DNA of 64,000 nt, taken from positions 744,001-808,000 of the forward strand of contig JAZARR010000236.1 of NCBI GenBank assembly GCA_037389465.1. Direction: 5' to 3'. Source of the DNA: Baylisascaris procyonis (lineage: Eukaryota > Nematoda > Chromadorea > Rhabditida > Ascarididae). Positions 49,891 through 60,609 of this stretch are shown piece after piece (within the stretch, counting starts at the first letter, position 1; every line of letters starts with the position of its first letter). The notes beneath the pieces were generated by a model, which worked only from the letters and a program-made list of their open reading frames with translations, did not search any database and was not told where the DNA came from. The translations under genes and the position numbers were made by a program.

Positions 49891-51009
49891 ATGAAATTTC
49901 TACATAAAAAATTTTGTCCTACAATAGAGTTGTGTATTTAGCAATAGCGAATTTTTAGGGAATTTTTGTATCCAGTTGGTCACATGCAAAAGCGTATTGC
50001 TAAACGTTGCATCATATTTTTCCAACCAGTTAGGCTATACTTATATATCGCAATGGCATATCCAATCATAATAATATTTTTCAGGCCTTCCATACTCTAT
50101 TCGTTATTGGGGATCACTTTATTGAATTACTTACTAAAAGTTACTAGATAAGTTAGCCATTGTTCTCGCTCTGATACAATTTCTTGGCGATATTTAAATG
50201 CCTCTTTAGGAACTCTTTCGAATCGAGAGGTGTAACGCCGTATACTGATCCTAGTAGAAGGTCGATTGCTAGCGATAACACATCAATTAGTATCAAATAA
50301 AGTCAGGTACGAGCATGCGTCCCTCATTTATAGACAGCCGAATGTAATATGAGACTCCTTTCTTTTGCTATAAATTACGAACAAATTTTCAACTCCATAT
50401 TTGTATTGTTCGTTTTTCTTTATTAATATTTATTTCCTTTCATTTATACTTTTATTGTACGCCTCATATTCTAATTAGTGCAATATTTGCTAATTTTTTG
50501 AATTAGAGAAAAAATTCCACTAAAAAATTTTTTCCTTAGTGAAGCATAATGTCATGTAGATATGGGGAAAATTTTTTTTTGTATTATTGACGTGTCAAAT
50601 TCCCATTCAAAGATGGTTAATTCAAAATAGTTCTTGGGAATTGTGCTCTTAACCGTATCGGTTGTGCAGTTCTTCTGCTCTTTATATTACTATGTTACTG
50701 GTGATGCAGTTTTTTATAATACTTCCATTGATTATGAGTTGTTGGATTCCCTCACTTCCTTGGATTCTTTAGAAATACTTGGATTCACCTCACAAACGGT
50801 TAGGTTAGTTTCATTGAAAGGTCATCTGAGATGGTAGATTTAGAAGCGATGCTGTTTGGCGGGGAATGACGGCTGCTTATCTTTGCAGCCCCATCTCTAG
50901 CGAGCGCTTTAGCGTCGCAAATTGCACAACGCATTCATACTACACGCTGCTCGCCTAACCGGGATTGCTTATAGACCATTTTATTTACTATATCCTCTTA
51001 TTTGCATAT
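49891..51009. other. non-coding stretch
   Basis: A GC-richer patch at 50.89-50.98 kb follows TTATCTTTGCAG and is open in two frames for about 28 codons. I do not call it. Confidence 0.35.
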
Positions 51010-51102
51010 AATTCCAGGTCTATTGTAAGAATTTTTAAATAATTTCAGGTCTGTTGTAAGCCTTTTTAAATAATTTCAGATCTGTTTTAACCCTTTTCAA
51101 AT
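51010..51102 (+). repeat. 31-bp tandem repeat, exactly 3 copies, splice-site-like
   Basis: Three units of the form AATTTCAGGTCTGTTGTAAG then CCTTTTTAAAT. Each carries an acceptor-like YCAG and the first two carry a donor-like TTGTAAG 8 bases later. Confidence 0.9.
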
Positions 51103-53154
51103 ATTCTCACTTTTCCAGTCGTTGGGATTTTTTTTTGAATTTTACAATGGTACAGTGCGTAGAACTCCTCCAAAAATATTAATTCAAAGAGGAATTTTAG
51201 ATTGTAGATAAATCCTTGTCTCCCTTTCATAGGTGCATTTGCTTTCCAATGCATATTTAAAGGATTCCCTTTGTGCATAACTATTCGAAGGTTATTCCCA
51301 AATATTCCTTTACAAATGTTTTACTCAATTTCCGGTGGATTTCATACTTAAATACGCACAAAAAATATTTTATCAATGCCTGAAAAAATTATAAACAAAT
51401 ATTGAGTATTATATTATTGAACTTAATAAGTAATTTAGATATAATTTAATTCAAATGGAGTTTGAGTAATTAAGTCTTTTCTATTATAATATTTCTATAA
51501 ATCAAATTGTTATGCAGTAAATATTTGCATATTGCCATCTATGTTCAACGTTTTGTGTGGCAACTCTAATAGCCTTTTCTAAATTTTATTCATCTTTCAT
51601 CTTTATAGTCCCAGTATTCTATAGTCTTTGTTCTTTCTGTTGCGTCTAGCTCCCTTTTTTCCGCACTAACAGGTGTTCACATCAACGGATAACAGTGGAA
51701 ATGTGAGCACTTTTATTAGTTAGGAAATACAATTTTTTTTTTAAAACTTTGCTCTTAACTTCATCGCATTCTTTATTTCCACAGATATCTTTTTTTAGTT
51801 TCCATTTTTGATTTGTCATTTCAGGTTTTCCGTTTTTAATCCCTTATTTACTTTCGGCATTCTATTCGTTTTCTTAGGTGGGATATTCGATTAAAAAACC
51901 TCATTTGTGTGCTAAAATCTGAGAACGTAAAAGCCGTGTGTTTTTTTAAAGAGCTTATTTTGTTCCACTCTCTGTAATATTTTAAATAAAGGTGGAAACC
52001 TATCTAAAATTTTCTTCTTAAAGGGGGATATATTCGCAATGAAACGCTACTTCCTTCCTTGGCATTAGATAACGGCCTCAAAGTTGTAATAATATAGAGT
52101 AATCTTTGAGAGATACTAGAAAAAAATAAATACTCATAAGTAACTAATGAAATGTTGCATATTTTTTGAGCCATACATCCAGGTTTAAATTGAAGGGAAA
52201 GGGAGGGAGGTGGGGTGGCTAGGAAGGAGGAAGATGGAAGTGTTGTCTTCGGTGAATTTTTATATGCACATAGCCGCTGTTTTATTGAGTAACAATTGCC
52301 CAAGAAAATAAGCTAAAGGATTGGTAAAGGAATTGTTGAACGATCTAATGAAGTAACTTCAATATTATAATGCGCAAAGGAAAAGGAAAGATAGAAATTT
52401 ATTCCTTCGAAGTCACATCCTAACTATGAGATTTTATTTCATTTATAAATGAATTTTTTTTCATCAGTCGTTGATATTTTTGATTAATTTAGAGCATTGA
52501 GAAGCTCCGAAATGCAATTGACTCCTCGATATGACTCTCGGTTTTTAAGTTTATTTTATTTGAATTTCTATTTTAAATCTTTTCTTTTTGGGAACAAGTT
52601 GAAATGAAAGGAATGAGTTTAATTGAAGTGAGTGAGTTTTAACTGAAATGCCATTTCGCTTCATTGTTTATTGCTATCATAGAAATAGATGTTTCGATGT
52701 GCTTATCATTGGAAATGTCTATGCCAAAAAACAAAGACATGAGTGTTTAAATTGTGAGATGAGTGCTATGAGGCTTGCAAAGTTGGACGTCAAGTTTCGT
52801 TTCGAATTAACAACCAAGAGTAGAGACATGCTAAAAAAGATCGAAACGAAACATGCGAACACCACCTCTCTTTCATTTGACAAAGTCATTTTCATTCATC
52901 ATCATCAGTGTTAGAGGATATGCTGAACATTCTTTCAAAGATTGTGTCCGGTGATCTAATTATTCGAGCTTTTGAATGAGAAGGCAAGAGGTACCGTTGA
53001 TATCCTGTAAGGGAAATCGGGGGGGGGGGGGGGGGGACATTTTGTTTATGCAGTAACGATTAAGCTTGCTAGTAAATCGTTTTCTAAATTTTTTTGAGTG
53101 AAGAACTTCCATTGATAACCTACTTGAATTAATAGTAATCAAATTCAGCGCATC
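51103..53154. other. non-coding stretch with poly-G tract
   Basis: AT-rich. A G18 homopolymer lies at 53019-53036. No gene recognised. Confidence 0.45.
53019..53036. repeat. poly-G tract (18)
   Basis: Longest pure G run in the window. Confidence 0.95.
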
Positions 53155-53335
53155 CGGATTCATCAGCTCCCAAATTTTGTTGTTAATCAGATTCATAAGC
53201 ACCCAGATTCTCAGTGCTCAGTTTCATCAATACCTAGATTCATCAGTAACCGTATTCATCAGTAACCAAATTCATAAGCATCCAGATTCCCCAATAAGCA
53301 GATCTATCAGCATCCAAATTCGTCAATGCTATTTA
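53155..53335. repeat. degenerate 16-18-bp tandem repeat
   Basis: About nine diverged copies of CAGATTCATCAGTAACC, with AGCATCCA and AAGCACCC variants. Confidence 0.7.
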
Positions 53336-53887
53336 CGCAATGTGTTGCGCCCACTCATCTTCCTAATATTGCATGTTGTGCACACGTTTAACGCAGTTTC
53401 AAAAAATGCATTGATCAATGAATGTAGCCATCAAGGGTGAAGGTAAACTTCGGTCATACATAATTGCAAAATTCGTTCATAATAAATGAAATAAAAAAAA
53501 AAATGTAAAATAGGAGTGGAAAAAGAAAAAATTCTTTATCGATGAGCGATTGAATTTGTGATTGAGAAAAAAATCACACTTATATTCCTTGCAAAAATTT
53601 TGTTTTTTCTCACAGCTGAATTTAAATGGAATCACAAATCTTAATGACCTAATTTTGTGCAGTTTTCATGGTCACTCTTCAACTTTTTTACTTCTTTATT
53701 TTTTCTCTTTTTATAAATGCTTAACTTTCTTTATTAATGACACTTCATGCGAAGTGTTTTTCATGTAGTATTCCTACAATGTCACCTTTGCTCATTTTCA
53801 GTCAATATTACCCACTATCATCATTAGTATTTTTGCTTCCCTATGCGGCAAGGTAGGCGTTCGCGCGTTACTGCAGCAATTATTATG
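53336..53887. other. non-coding stretch between two minisatellites
   Basis: AT-rich, T-leaning plus strand, no gene recognised. Confidence 0.4.
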
Positions 53888-54186
53888 CTCAGACTATTGC
53901 CGATTATTTTATTGCCGTTACTATATTTATTCAGACTATTGCCGTTACTGTATTTCGCGTTCAGATTATTATTTTTGTTGCCGGTTGCTTGGATTATTGT
54001 TTTTGTTGCCGGTTGCACAGACTATTGTTTTTGTTGCCGATTGCTCAGACTATTATTTTTGTTACCGGTTGCTCAGGCTATTATTTTTGTTACCGGTTGC
54101 TCAGACTATTATTTTTGTTGCCGGTTGCTCGGATTATTGTTTTTGTTGCCGGTTGCACAGACTATTATTTTTGTTACCGGTTGTTC
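53888..54186. repeat. 28-bp minisatellite, about 8 good copies
   Basis: The unit is CAGACTATTATTTTTGTTAC then CGGTTGCT. The first 80 bp are more diverged. Since 28 is not a multiple of 3 and the unit has no plus-strand stop in any frame, the array is open in all three plus frames, which explains the overlapping hydrophobic open frames here. Confidence 0.93.
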
Positions 54187-54497
54187 CCAGCATCGCAGCT
54201 GCAGCTTATTTGAAGCATACTCGGCTCAGATATTCACAATTCGGAATCTCTTTGAAAACATAATTTTCATAAGTAGGGGAATACATTTGTTCGAACAGTT
54301 AGTTCCCGCATTTATATTGACGATTAAAACAGGTTCAGAAATTTACTCGTGAATCATTTAGAGAAAAAATCAAGTTTTGTTTATGAAAGGAGATTTAGAT
54401 AAATTAATAATCAATCGATAAAGAATTGATCCGACAGTGGTGTCGACGATCGATCTGAATCATTCCACATTTTAGGTATGGACTTTGATAGTCGTTA

Positions 54498-54568
54498 TGA
54501 GAGAGAGAGAGAGAGAGAAAGAAGGAGGGAGGGAGGGAGAGAGAGAGAAGGAGGGAGGGAGAGAGAGT
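54498..54568. repeat. GA/GGGA simple repeat
   Basis: Polypurine tract of GA and GGGA units. Confidence 0.9.
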
Positions 54569-54698
54569 TAAAGAGAGAGGGTTAACTATTACTGGCTCAG
54601 GTTGTGCTTATCTGCTACATACGTTAGGTAATGCTTTACGCATATCGAATAACTTTAATCATGTGTGAATAATTTTGACAACGTCCATGCAAGAAATT

Positions 54699-54852
54699 CT
54701 AGGCGGTTGTTTCGTGATGTTGACCTTGTAACGCTGCAACTATGCCGTCCAATTGGCTAATCAATTGCCGACGGAAGTTGTGTACACAACAACACAACAC
54801 AACATCCATGCATGTTGTTAATGCTGTTGTTGTTGTTGTTTGAAAACGATCA
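54699..54852 (-). CDS. unidentified minus-strand gene, terminal exon
   Basis: Fifty codons after one split-codon base, then TAG. A (GTT)n-like patch on the plus strand encodes five Thr residues. Confidence 0.38.
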
Positions 54853-55026
54853 CTGTTAAAAATATTAGCGCTAGTTACTTAAAATGCTGACTTACTTACT
54901 GAATGTTGGATTGGAGTCGAAGAAATATCCGCCTGATAGAAACTTGGCAGAATGGTTGCCAAACTTGAATGCTTGAAGGGTCGAGTTCAGTTCCCTTCCT
55001 GGATTCGTTGTTGTGGATGTAGCACG
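54699..55026 (-). CDS. C-terminal two exons of an unidentified gene
   Basis: Two exons with good signals join in phase. The first (55026-54896) follows TTATTCTTACAG and reads RATSTTTNPGRELNSTLQAF and FKFGNHSAKFLSGGYFF, ending at GTAAGT. The second (54852-54699) follows TATTTTTAACAG and ends at TAG after FRRQLISQLDGIVAALQGQ. The 43-bp intron is very short. The joined tail is about 94 residues, Thr-rich in the middle, with a run of Cys (LCCCVH). The family is not recognised. A further possible exon lies upstream at 58881-58934. Both exons are richer in GC than their flanks. Confidence 0.4.
54896..55026 (-). CDS. unidentified minus-strand gene, penultimate exon
   Basis: Forty-three codons plus two bases, phase 0 in and phase 2 out. 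Donor chosen as GTAAGT at 54895; the overlapping GTAAGT 4 bases earlier would put the next exon out of frame. Confidence 0.4.
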
Positions 55027-56257
55027 CTGTAAGAATAATGCGAAACCGAAATTTCACTTCACTAAGATGGAGTATACATCATGCTTATCGAACAACGATC
55101 CCATCCCGTTCATCCCAGCCCTTCTTGCTCGTAATTTTTGATTCAGTGAGAGTGATTTTTTTTTGTTCGGTGAGGTTGAAAATTGTGCAATAACTTACCA
55201 CGAATGCCCGAATGAAGAGCAGAGGTGAGAGATAAATATATATTGTTTAGTTTTAGTGAAAAAGTCGATGCTTCTGATCGAGATTTACCAATCTGGAAAA
55301 TAATTTTACCCGAAATTATTTAAATCTCCAATTTTTCGTACTTTAGTAAGTAGAAAATTTTGACTAGACAAATGAAATGAAGCAAGAAATCTCTGAGAAA
55401 AATGCATATGAAATTGGGCAAAAAATTTTTTCTTAAGGCAGATGATGGGGCAGATTGAAAGTTTATAAACTAATGCAAATAATGCGATTCGAAAAAGGAT
55501 CTTCTATAGTAATTTTGGTTTCATTCGAGCCGTTGTGTTATCTATCAGAGGGATTTATGTTCGATGCAGAGTGCAGCGAAGATTACAATTCGTTGCTTTG
55601 TTCGAACGGCTGCCTCGTTCCTATTCTTGTTTATCTAATTGAGCATTAAGATCAAGAGTAGACTCTGAAGTTATCTCCCAATCCGTTTCATAATTTTTTG
55701 GTGGGAAATATTAGGAAATCTCTAAATAGAATTGAAATTGTTTAGTAAAAGGCATTGGGAAAGTTCTAAACAAAATTGAAATACTTATAGCTTAGATCAT
55801 AAGATCACACTGCTAATATTCTCAATTCTAAGATTGTGCGAAAGCTTTCTTGTCTTTGAATGAGGTGATGCCTAGATTATGTTTCGATTTCAGTGCATAA
55901 GTTCGATCGCAAAAACCTTAAGGCTCTTAAAACAGTGGTCTTTTTCTGTAGCAATTTCGCCACAAAATTTTCTCATCCATACTGAGATCTTTGATTGGCA
56001 CTAGGCATATACCGTTGATATTGTCTCTAAGGCCTATATATTATATCTGTAGTGTTTTCTTTCATAGTTTTTGACTGTGTAGTTCTTTATTTTCATTTCT
56101 TAGTATTTCTTTTCTTTAAATCCTATTTGAGTTATTTTCATTTGAGAAACATTATGCAAATCATCCTTCAAACTTTGATTATAGAGGATTGAATAATTGC
56201 CCTTAGTCATTGAAAATTTATTTTATTTCACTAAATAACTCGTTGCTTCGTGAGTGC

Positions 56258-56259
<2 letters not shown>
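55027..56259. other. non-coding or intronic stretch
   Basis: A minus-strand donor-like GTAAGT near 55.2 kb follows an open segment, but no acceptor was found, so I call nothing. A weak plus frame at 55455-55649 is also left out. Confidence 0.35.

Positions 56260-56341
<82 letters not shown>
56260..56341. repeat. (TA)n microsatellite
   Basis: About 40 TA dinucleotides. Confidence 0.95.
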
Positions 56342-56344
<3 letters not shown>

Positions 56345-57174
56345 CATTGCAAGTTCTAAATCGTCGGTTACCCCTTCCTATGTTATTGTTTATCTTCATG
56401 TCCATTCTACTAGTAGATTTTACAAATGTGTATTTTATTTTGAAAAGTTTAGTAGCTGTCATTATTATTTTATTTGTATTCAAGGGAATATAGTAATTCA
56501 TAGGAGTAACGTTATCGATGCAAATGTTGATTGCTGACCGAATTAGCGGATGTGAATGATTATGTAAGTTGCGAGCCTTGTGAAGACATAGCCCTTAGGG
56601 CCATTTCTGCGAATCGATTCAATGCATTGACTTTTATCTTTCTGCGCCTTTTATAAATGTTGAATTGTTTTTTCACTTATTACATCGTTTTTTTTCGTCC
56701 TTAATTTGCATTTGATTTGCATCTTTGTGTATTGTTACTGAAAGGTAAATCATTGATTAGGTTTTATTTAATATATCAAGAGCAATTTTTATTGAGATTA
56801 CATTGTTTTTTCTCTTCTAATGTAGAGATAAGCCTATCGCACCGAGTATCAACAAGAAAATATTTTAGAGTCAAACGTTTCTTTTGTTATACCGCGTGGT
56901 TAATGAATCATTTTATATAATGTATGAGAGGGGAGACTTACATTTAATGTAAGGAATTTTCTCAAAACCTCACAAAGGGGTTTATATTTACAGCCATACG
57001 GTAGAGTTGAATAAACATGCATGTTTCAATGATTTGGCATTCATTACGATACCGAAACTGGCTTTTTCTTTAAAAGTGAGAGTGAAACTTTCAAACGATT
57101 ATATCTCAAAAAAACTTTTGTAGGTAATAGTCCTTTAGAATCCTCAGCGCATGCTTCAGGTAATCCATAACTGA

Positions 57175-57667
57175 TCAAAAATCACCTGAATACTTTCGTG
57201 GGCGAGACCAAAAAAGTAATTGTGGTTTCAAGGAGGGGATGGGTGGATTCACCATTTCCTCATATCTTACTATGCGAGGTCTAGTTGTTGCCCATTTTGG
57301 TACCATCTTTACCCGAATTTTCCTCCATTTATGCAGCTCGATTACCACTGTGTTTCCATAACGTAGACGATTATCACAAGACGTTTTTTGCAGGTATATA
57401 ATGAGTGTTGTTTCAGACTTGGCAGCTGTATGGCCCATTGTGGGTTTTGCATGAGCAGCAATCCACTTGGGCATTAATTTTGCGTGAACGGTGCTGCCAT
57501 AAAGTGAGCTGAGACAAAGCTGGATAGAAAGCTTCCTGGACGAGAAGAGCGCTCTTCTTGGGATCTTCGACTCGTAAAAATGACCGCATTGGCATCCGCA
57601 ATTCAAACTCGATACGAGCCAGCAACCTCGGTGAACGTTTGGACTCGATCGAACGCTTACACATCAA
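57175..57667. other. unexplained coding-like segment, both strands open
   Basis: This is about 490 bp, GC-richer than its surroundings. On the minus strand one frame is open for 84 codons (57667-57413) and another for 143 (57606-57175), overlapping; a frame change between them would give one longer product, as in a broken gene. On the plus strand the last 100 bases read ASNLGERLDSIERLHIK into a strong donor AAG-GTAAGC. I cannot decide which strand, if any, is coding, and recognise no family. A decayed transposon is possible. Confidence 0.3.
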
Positions 57668-58880
57668 GGTAAGCGGCTATAGTTTTTGTGCTTTGTTCAG
57701 TATTTCGATATAAAATGTTTTCTCGAGGGGTTTTTTTTTGAAATTAGTGGCATAAGAGTTATATTTTATTGAATTCTCTTATTGATTGTACGCAATTGAC
57801 TTGAGGGTGTCTACATTGGCTGTAATTCTGGATTCAATTAGAATTTGAATATATCCATAATGTTGGCTATCGTTCTTCGAATATTCTTCACATCCGTATA
57901 GCATTCACTTTATCAATGTTTGTGGTGTTATCTCAAAGTAACTTTCTCACATATTTTGTGACATTGCTAAGTATAGGTGGGCACCTCTATCACAGATTTC
58001 ACTATAAGCTTGATTGAATTTGATCAAAATCTTCTCTCTTTGTGAATGCGATTCCCATCAAATTCCCGTCAAATGCCGTGCATAGACGCAATTAATATTT
58101 ATCTTTATTATATTACATAGTTGTAATGTTTTCTAAATTTAGAGTATTCCCTCATTTACAGTTGAGTTATGCACCAATGTTGAATTGATATTGGGTGTAT
58201 GGGTAATTTTGCTAAACATAGTTTAACCACCTACTCGTTATATCTCTTATGAGTGCGTTGATGAGGTGGATGATCATCTACTCATTTAAGTGGATGCTTT
58301 TCTTTGCAATTGACATTTGAACCGGTTTACGGACTATCTTTTCGGTTGCGTTCAGCCATTGCTCACATATTCGCTTTTCGAGGTCAATATTCATCTAGGC
58401 ATTGATGGCTTCGAAAGACTTTCGGGGCTTCTGAATGAATTTTTTATTTTTTTCACTGAGCAAATCTACTGGCAAAATTTTCTTCAAGCGTTTTGCGCAT
58501 TGATTTCTCGCCTCCTCCGTCTTCTTACCTCTTCCCACCTTCCTCCCCTCGCCTTTTAGTGCAAAGATTGAACGTAGTGCTCTTCATTATTGTTTGCCAT
58601 TCTTTAAGCTTATATTTTCTCGAAATTTGTTATTTAGACAATGAGATACAACTATATAACGTGATTTGGAAGTTTTAATAACTCTTAGTGTTGAGTCTAA
58701 TTAAGAATGCAACTGGCGCTATTATCTGATCGTTCTGTCTTGGCTATGACTTTTACTTCTTTAAGAAAAGCTTCGAATACTTTAGCCTGTATCTATAAGT
58801 ACTACTTTGAAGTATATTTAAAGAAGCAGTTGTCATCAAGTTACGCCAATGTAAGAGTGCTTGTGATCGGTGGTACTCAC

Positions 58881-58934
58881 GTATGCACATTCGACAGCTT
58901 CCAATGCGGTTATGAGGTTGGCAATTATTGACAG
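58881..58934 (-). CDS. candidate internal exon of the minus-strand unidentified gene
   Basis: Between CGCTAACAG and a strong donor GTGAGT lie 18 codons, LSIIANLITALEAVECAY, phase 0 at both ends. That phase would fit the exon starting at 55026, but the link is a guess, and another frame is also open. Confidence 0.25.
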
Positions 58935-59092
58935 CTGTTAGCGTTCAGTGGTTAAACACATCGTTAGTCCTATGCACATAATAAAAGATCGGCATTACGC
59001 CGCTGACCACATGCGCTTATGCAATGGAATTGCTTGCCGTCGGCAAGGAAAGGGGGGAAAGGTGGGGAGGAGAAGGGAAGGAGGGAGGTGGT

Positions 59093-59104
59093 GGGGGGGG
59101 GGGG
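59093..59104. repeat. poly-G tract (12)
   Basis: Lies at the end of a G-rich stretch from 59050. Confidence 0.9.
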
Positions 59105-59620
59105 AGGTAATGCGATGGCATATTTCATGCTGTAAAATTTGTGGGGTTAAGTTCACATTTTTTTCTTCGGGTCATTTTTTAGGCCTCTAGAATACTAAAA
59201 TAAATAATTGTAACTCAAATGTAACTTTCTTCGACTATAACTCAAATGCTCTCCATTCTATATTTTTAATTGCTTTCTTGAAACCATTTGTACTATCATT
59301 TGTGTTATGGAAATCGTTGCAGCCGTATTGCCACCATATGAACAGAGAGACTCAAAAAAATTGTCTGAATTTCTAACTAATTAGTTTTTCAGTGATATCT
59401 AATCTCAATCTTGAAGAACAGAATATTTGAAACTGAAAAAAATTATAAACATATTTGCAACGTTAATGTTTATTAAGAAGTAACATCTTCAAATAGTACT
59501 ATTGCGGTCATCTTTGCAAAGATTATTCAATCAAGAATTATGAAGAATACTGTAAGCGATTACTACATCGCTTTTCTTTTATTGTTTGCTATCATTTACG
59601 ATGTGAAGTAGTTTCTGACC

Positions 59621-59707
59621 TAAAGGGCAAGATATAGGTCAAGTGCGAAGTTTATAGATCAGGTGCAAGAACTGCAACTTAATAGATAAAAAAGCAACCT
59701 TCTTCAA
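59621..59707 (+). repeat. dispersed repeat copy A (about 87 bp)
   Basis: Contains GATATAGGTCAAGTGCGAAG, TTTATAGATCAGG and GCAACTTAATAGATAAA. It pairs with copy B about 900 bp downstream. Confidence 0.85.
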
Positions 59708-60520
59708 GGTGCTTCATTAATGAAGAGATTCTCCTTAACTCAGACATATGGCTAATGCATTTTGTCCTTTAGCAGCAGTTGTACGTGACAGCGGCGCAGA
59801 TATATCTGATATGAGACGAAATATCTGACAGCTAGACGAATCGATTCGTTATTGCAACGAAAAGAATCGTCGTCTTGCGGCAATCACCTTCAACGTTTAC
59901 GCGTAGATGCCATCATGAAAGGTGGAAAGACGAAAATTTAGGACAGTGAAGGGGAGGAAATTTGAAATATTTAAACAATAAAAAACCTCGCAGCGTCGTC
60001 GCATTTATGAAGATGTCTAGTGTGCAAGCGCTTGTTCATGCCAGCCGCTCTCGTGTGGTAGCATCAGGCTGTCAGCAGTGCAAGAATTATCTCTTTCTAC
60101 AATCTTATTCCGTTACAAAAATTGTTTATTTTATGTTTGATTAATATAATCCATACTTCCCTAAGTTCATCTATGACGTTGACAGTGTCCATTTTTCTTA
60201 GTCGTTCCATTTCACACCTTTGCGATTCCATTGGCCATTCCTTTCATTAATTAGTCACTTCTATGCGCATCTTCTTGTAGGTTAAGGTGTATTGCGTAGG
60301 TGATATAGATTAATAATCATTTTCTTTTGGTAATTATGAAAATTATATTGGTTTATTTCAACACAATACTTTCGATATAAACATTAATGGTAGAATAAAG
60401 ACCAGCATCATAGCGTTTAAAACGATGAATAATTTCTATAGAGATGAAGTTAATCTATATTCATCGTCATTTGCTACTAATTTAAATATGTATTTAGGCA
60501 CTTATAAAAATTGCACTTAT

Positions 60521-60609
60521 CAAAGGTCAAGATGTAGGTCAGATGCGAAGTTTATAGGTCAGATCCAAGAGTGGCAACTTGATAGATAAAAGAAGCAACC
60601 TTCTTTAAA
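60521..60609 (+). repeat. dispersed repeat copy B (about 89 bp)
   Basis: Contains GATGTAGGTCAGATGCGAAG, TTTATAGGTCAG and GCAACTTGATAGATAAA. Same orientation as copy A, and clearly homologous by eye with scattered substitutions and one-base gaps. Confidence 0.85.

Noticed and set aside
50890..50976. GC-raised patch after TTATCTTTGCAG, open in two frames
   Set aside because: Too short, ambiguous frame, and no donor or upstream exon.
53843..54352. 169-codon hydrophobic plus-strand frame
   Set aside because: Explained by the stop-free 28-bp minisatellite, which is open in all three frames.
59810..60144. GC-raised patches open on plus and minus strands (RRIDSLLQRKESSSCGNHLQ; LMLPHESGWHEQALAH)
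   Set aside because: Frames of 30-60 codons on both strands without consistent splice signals; indistinguishable from chance.
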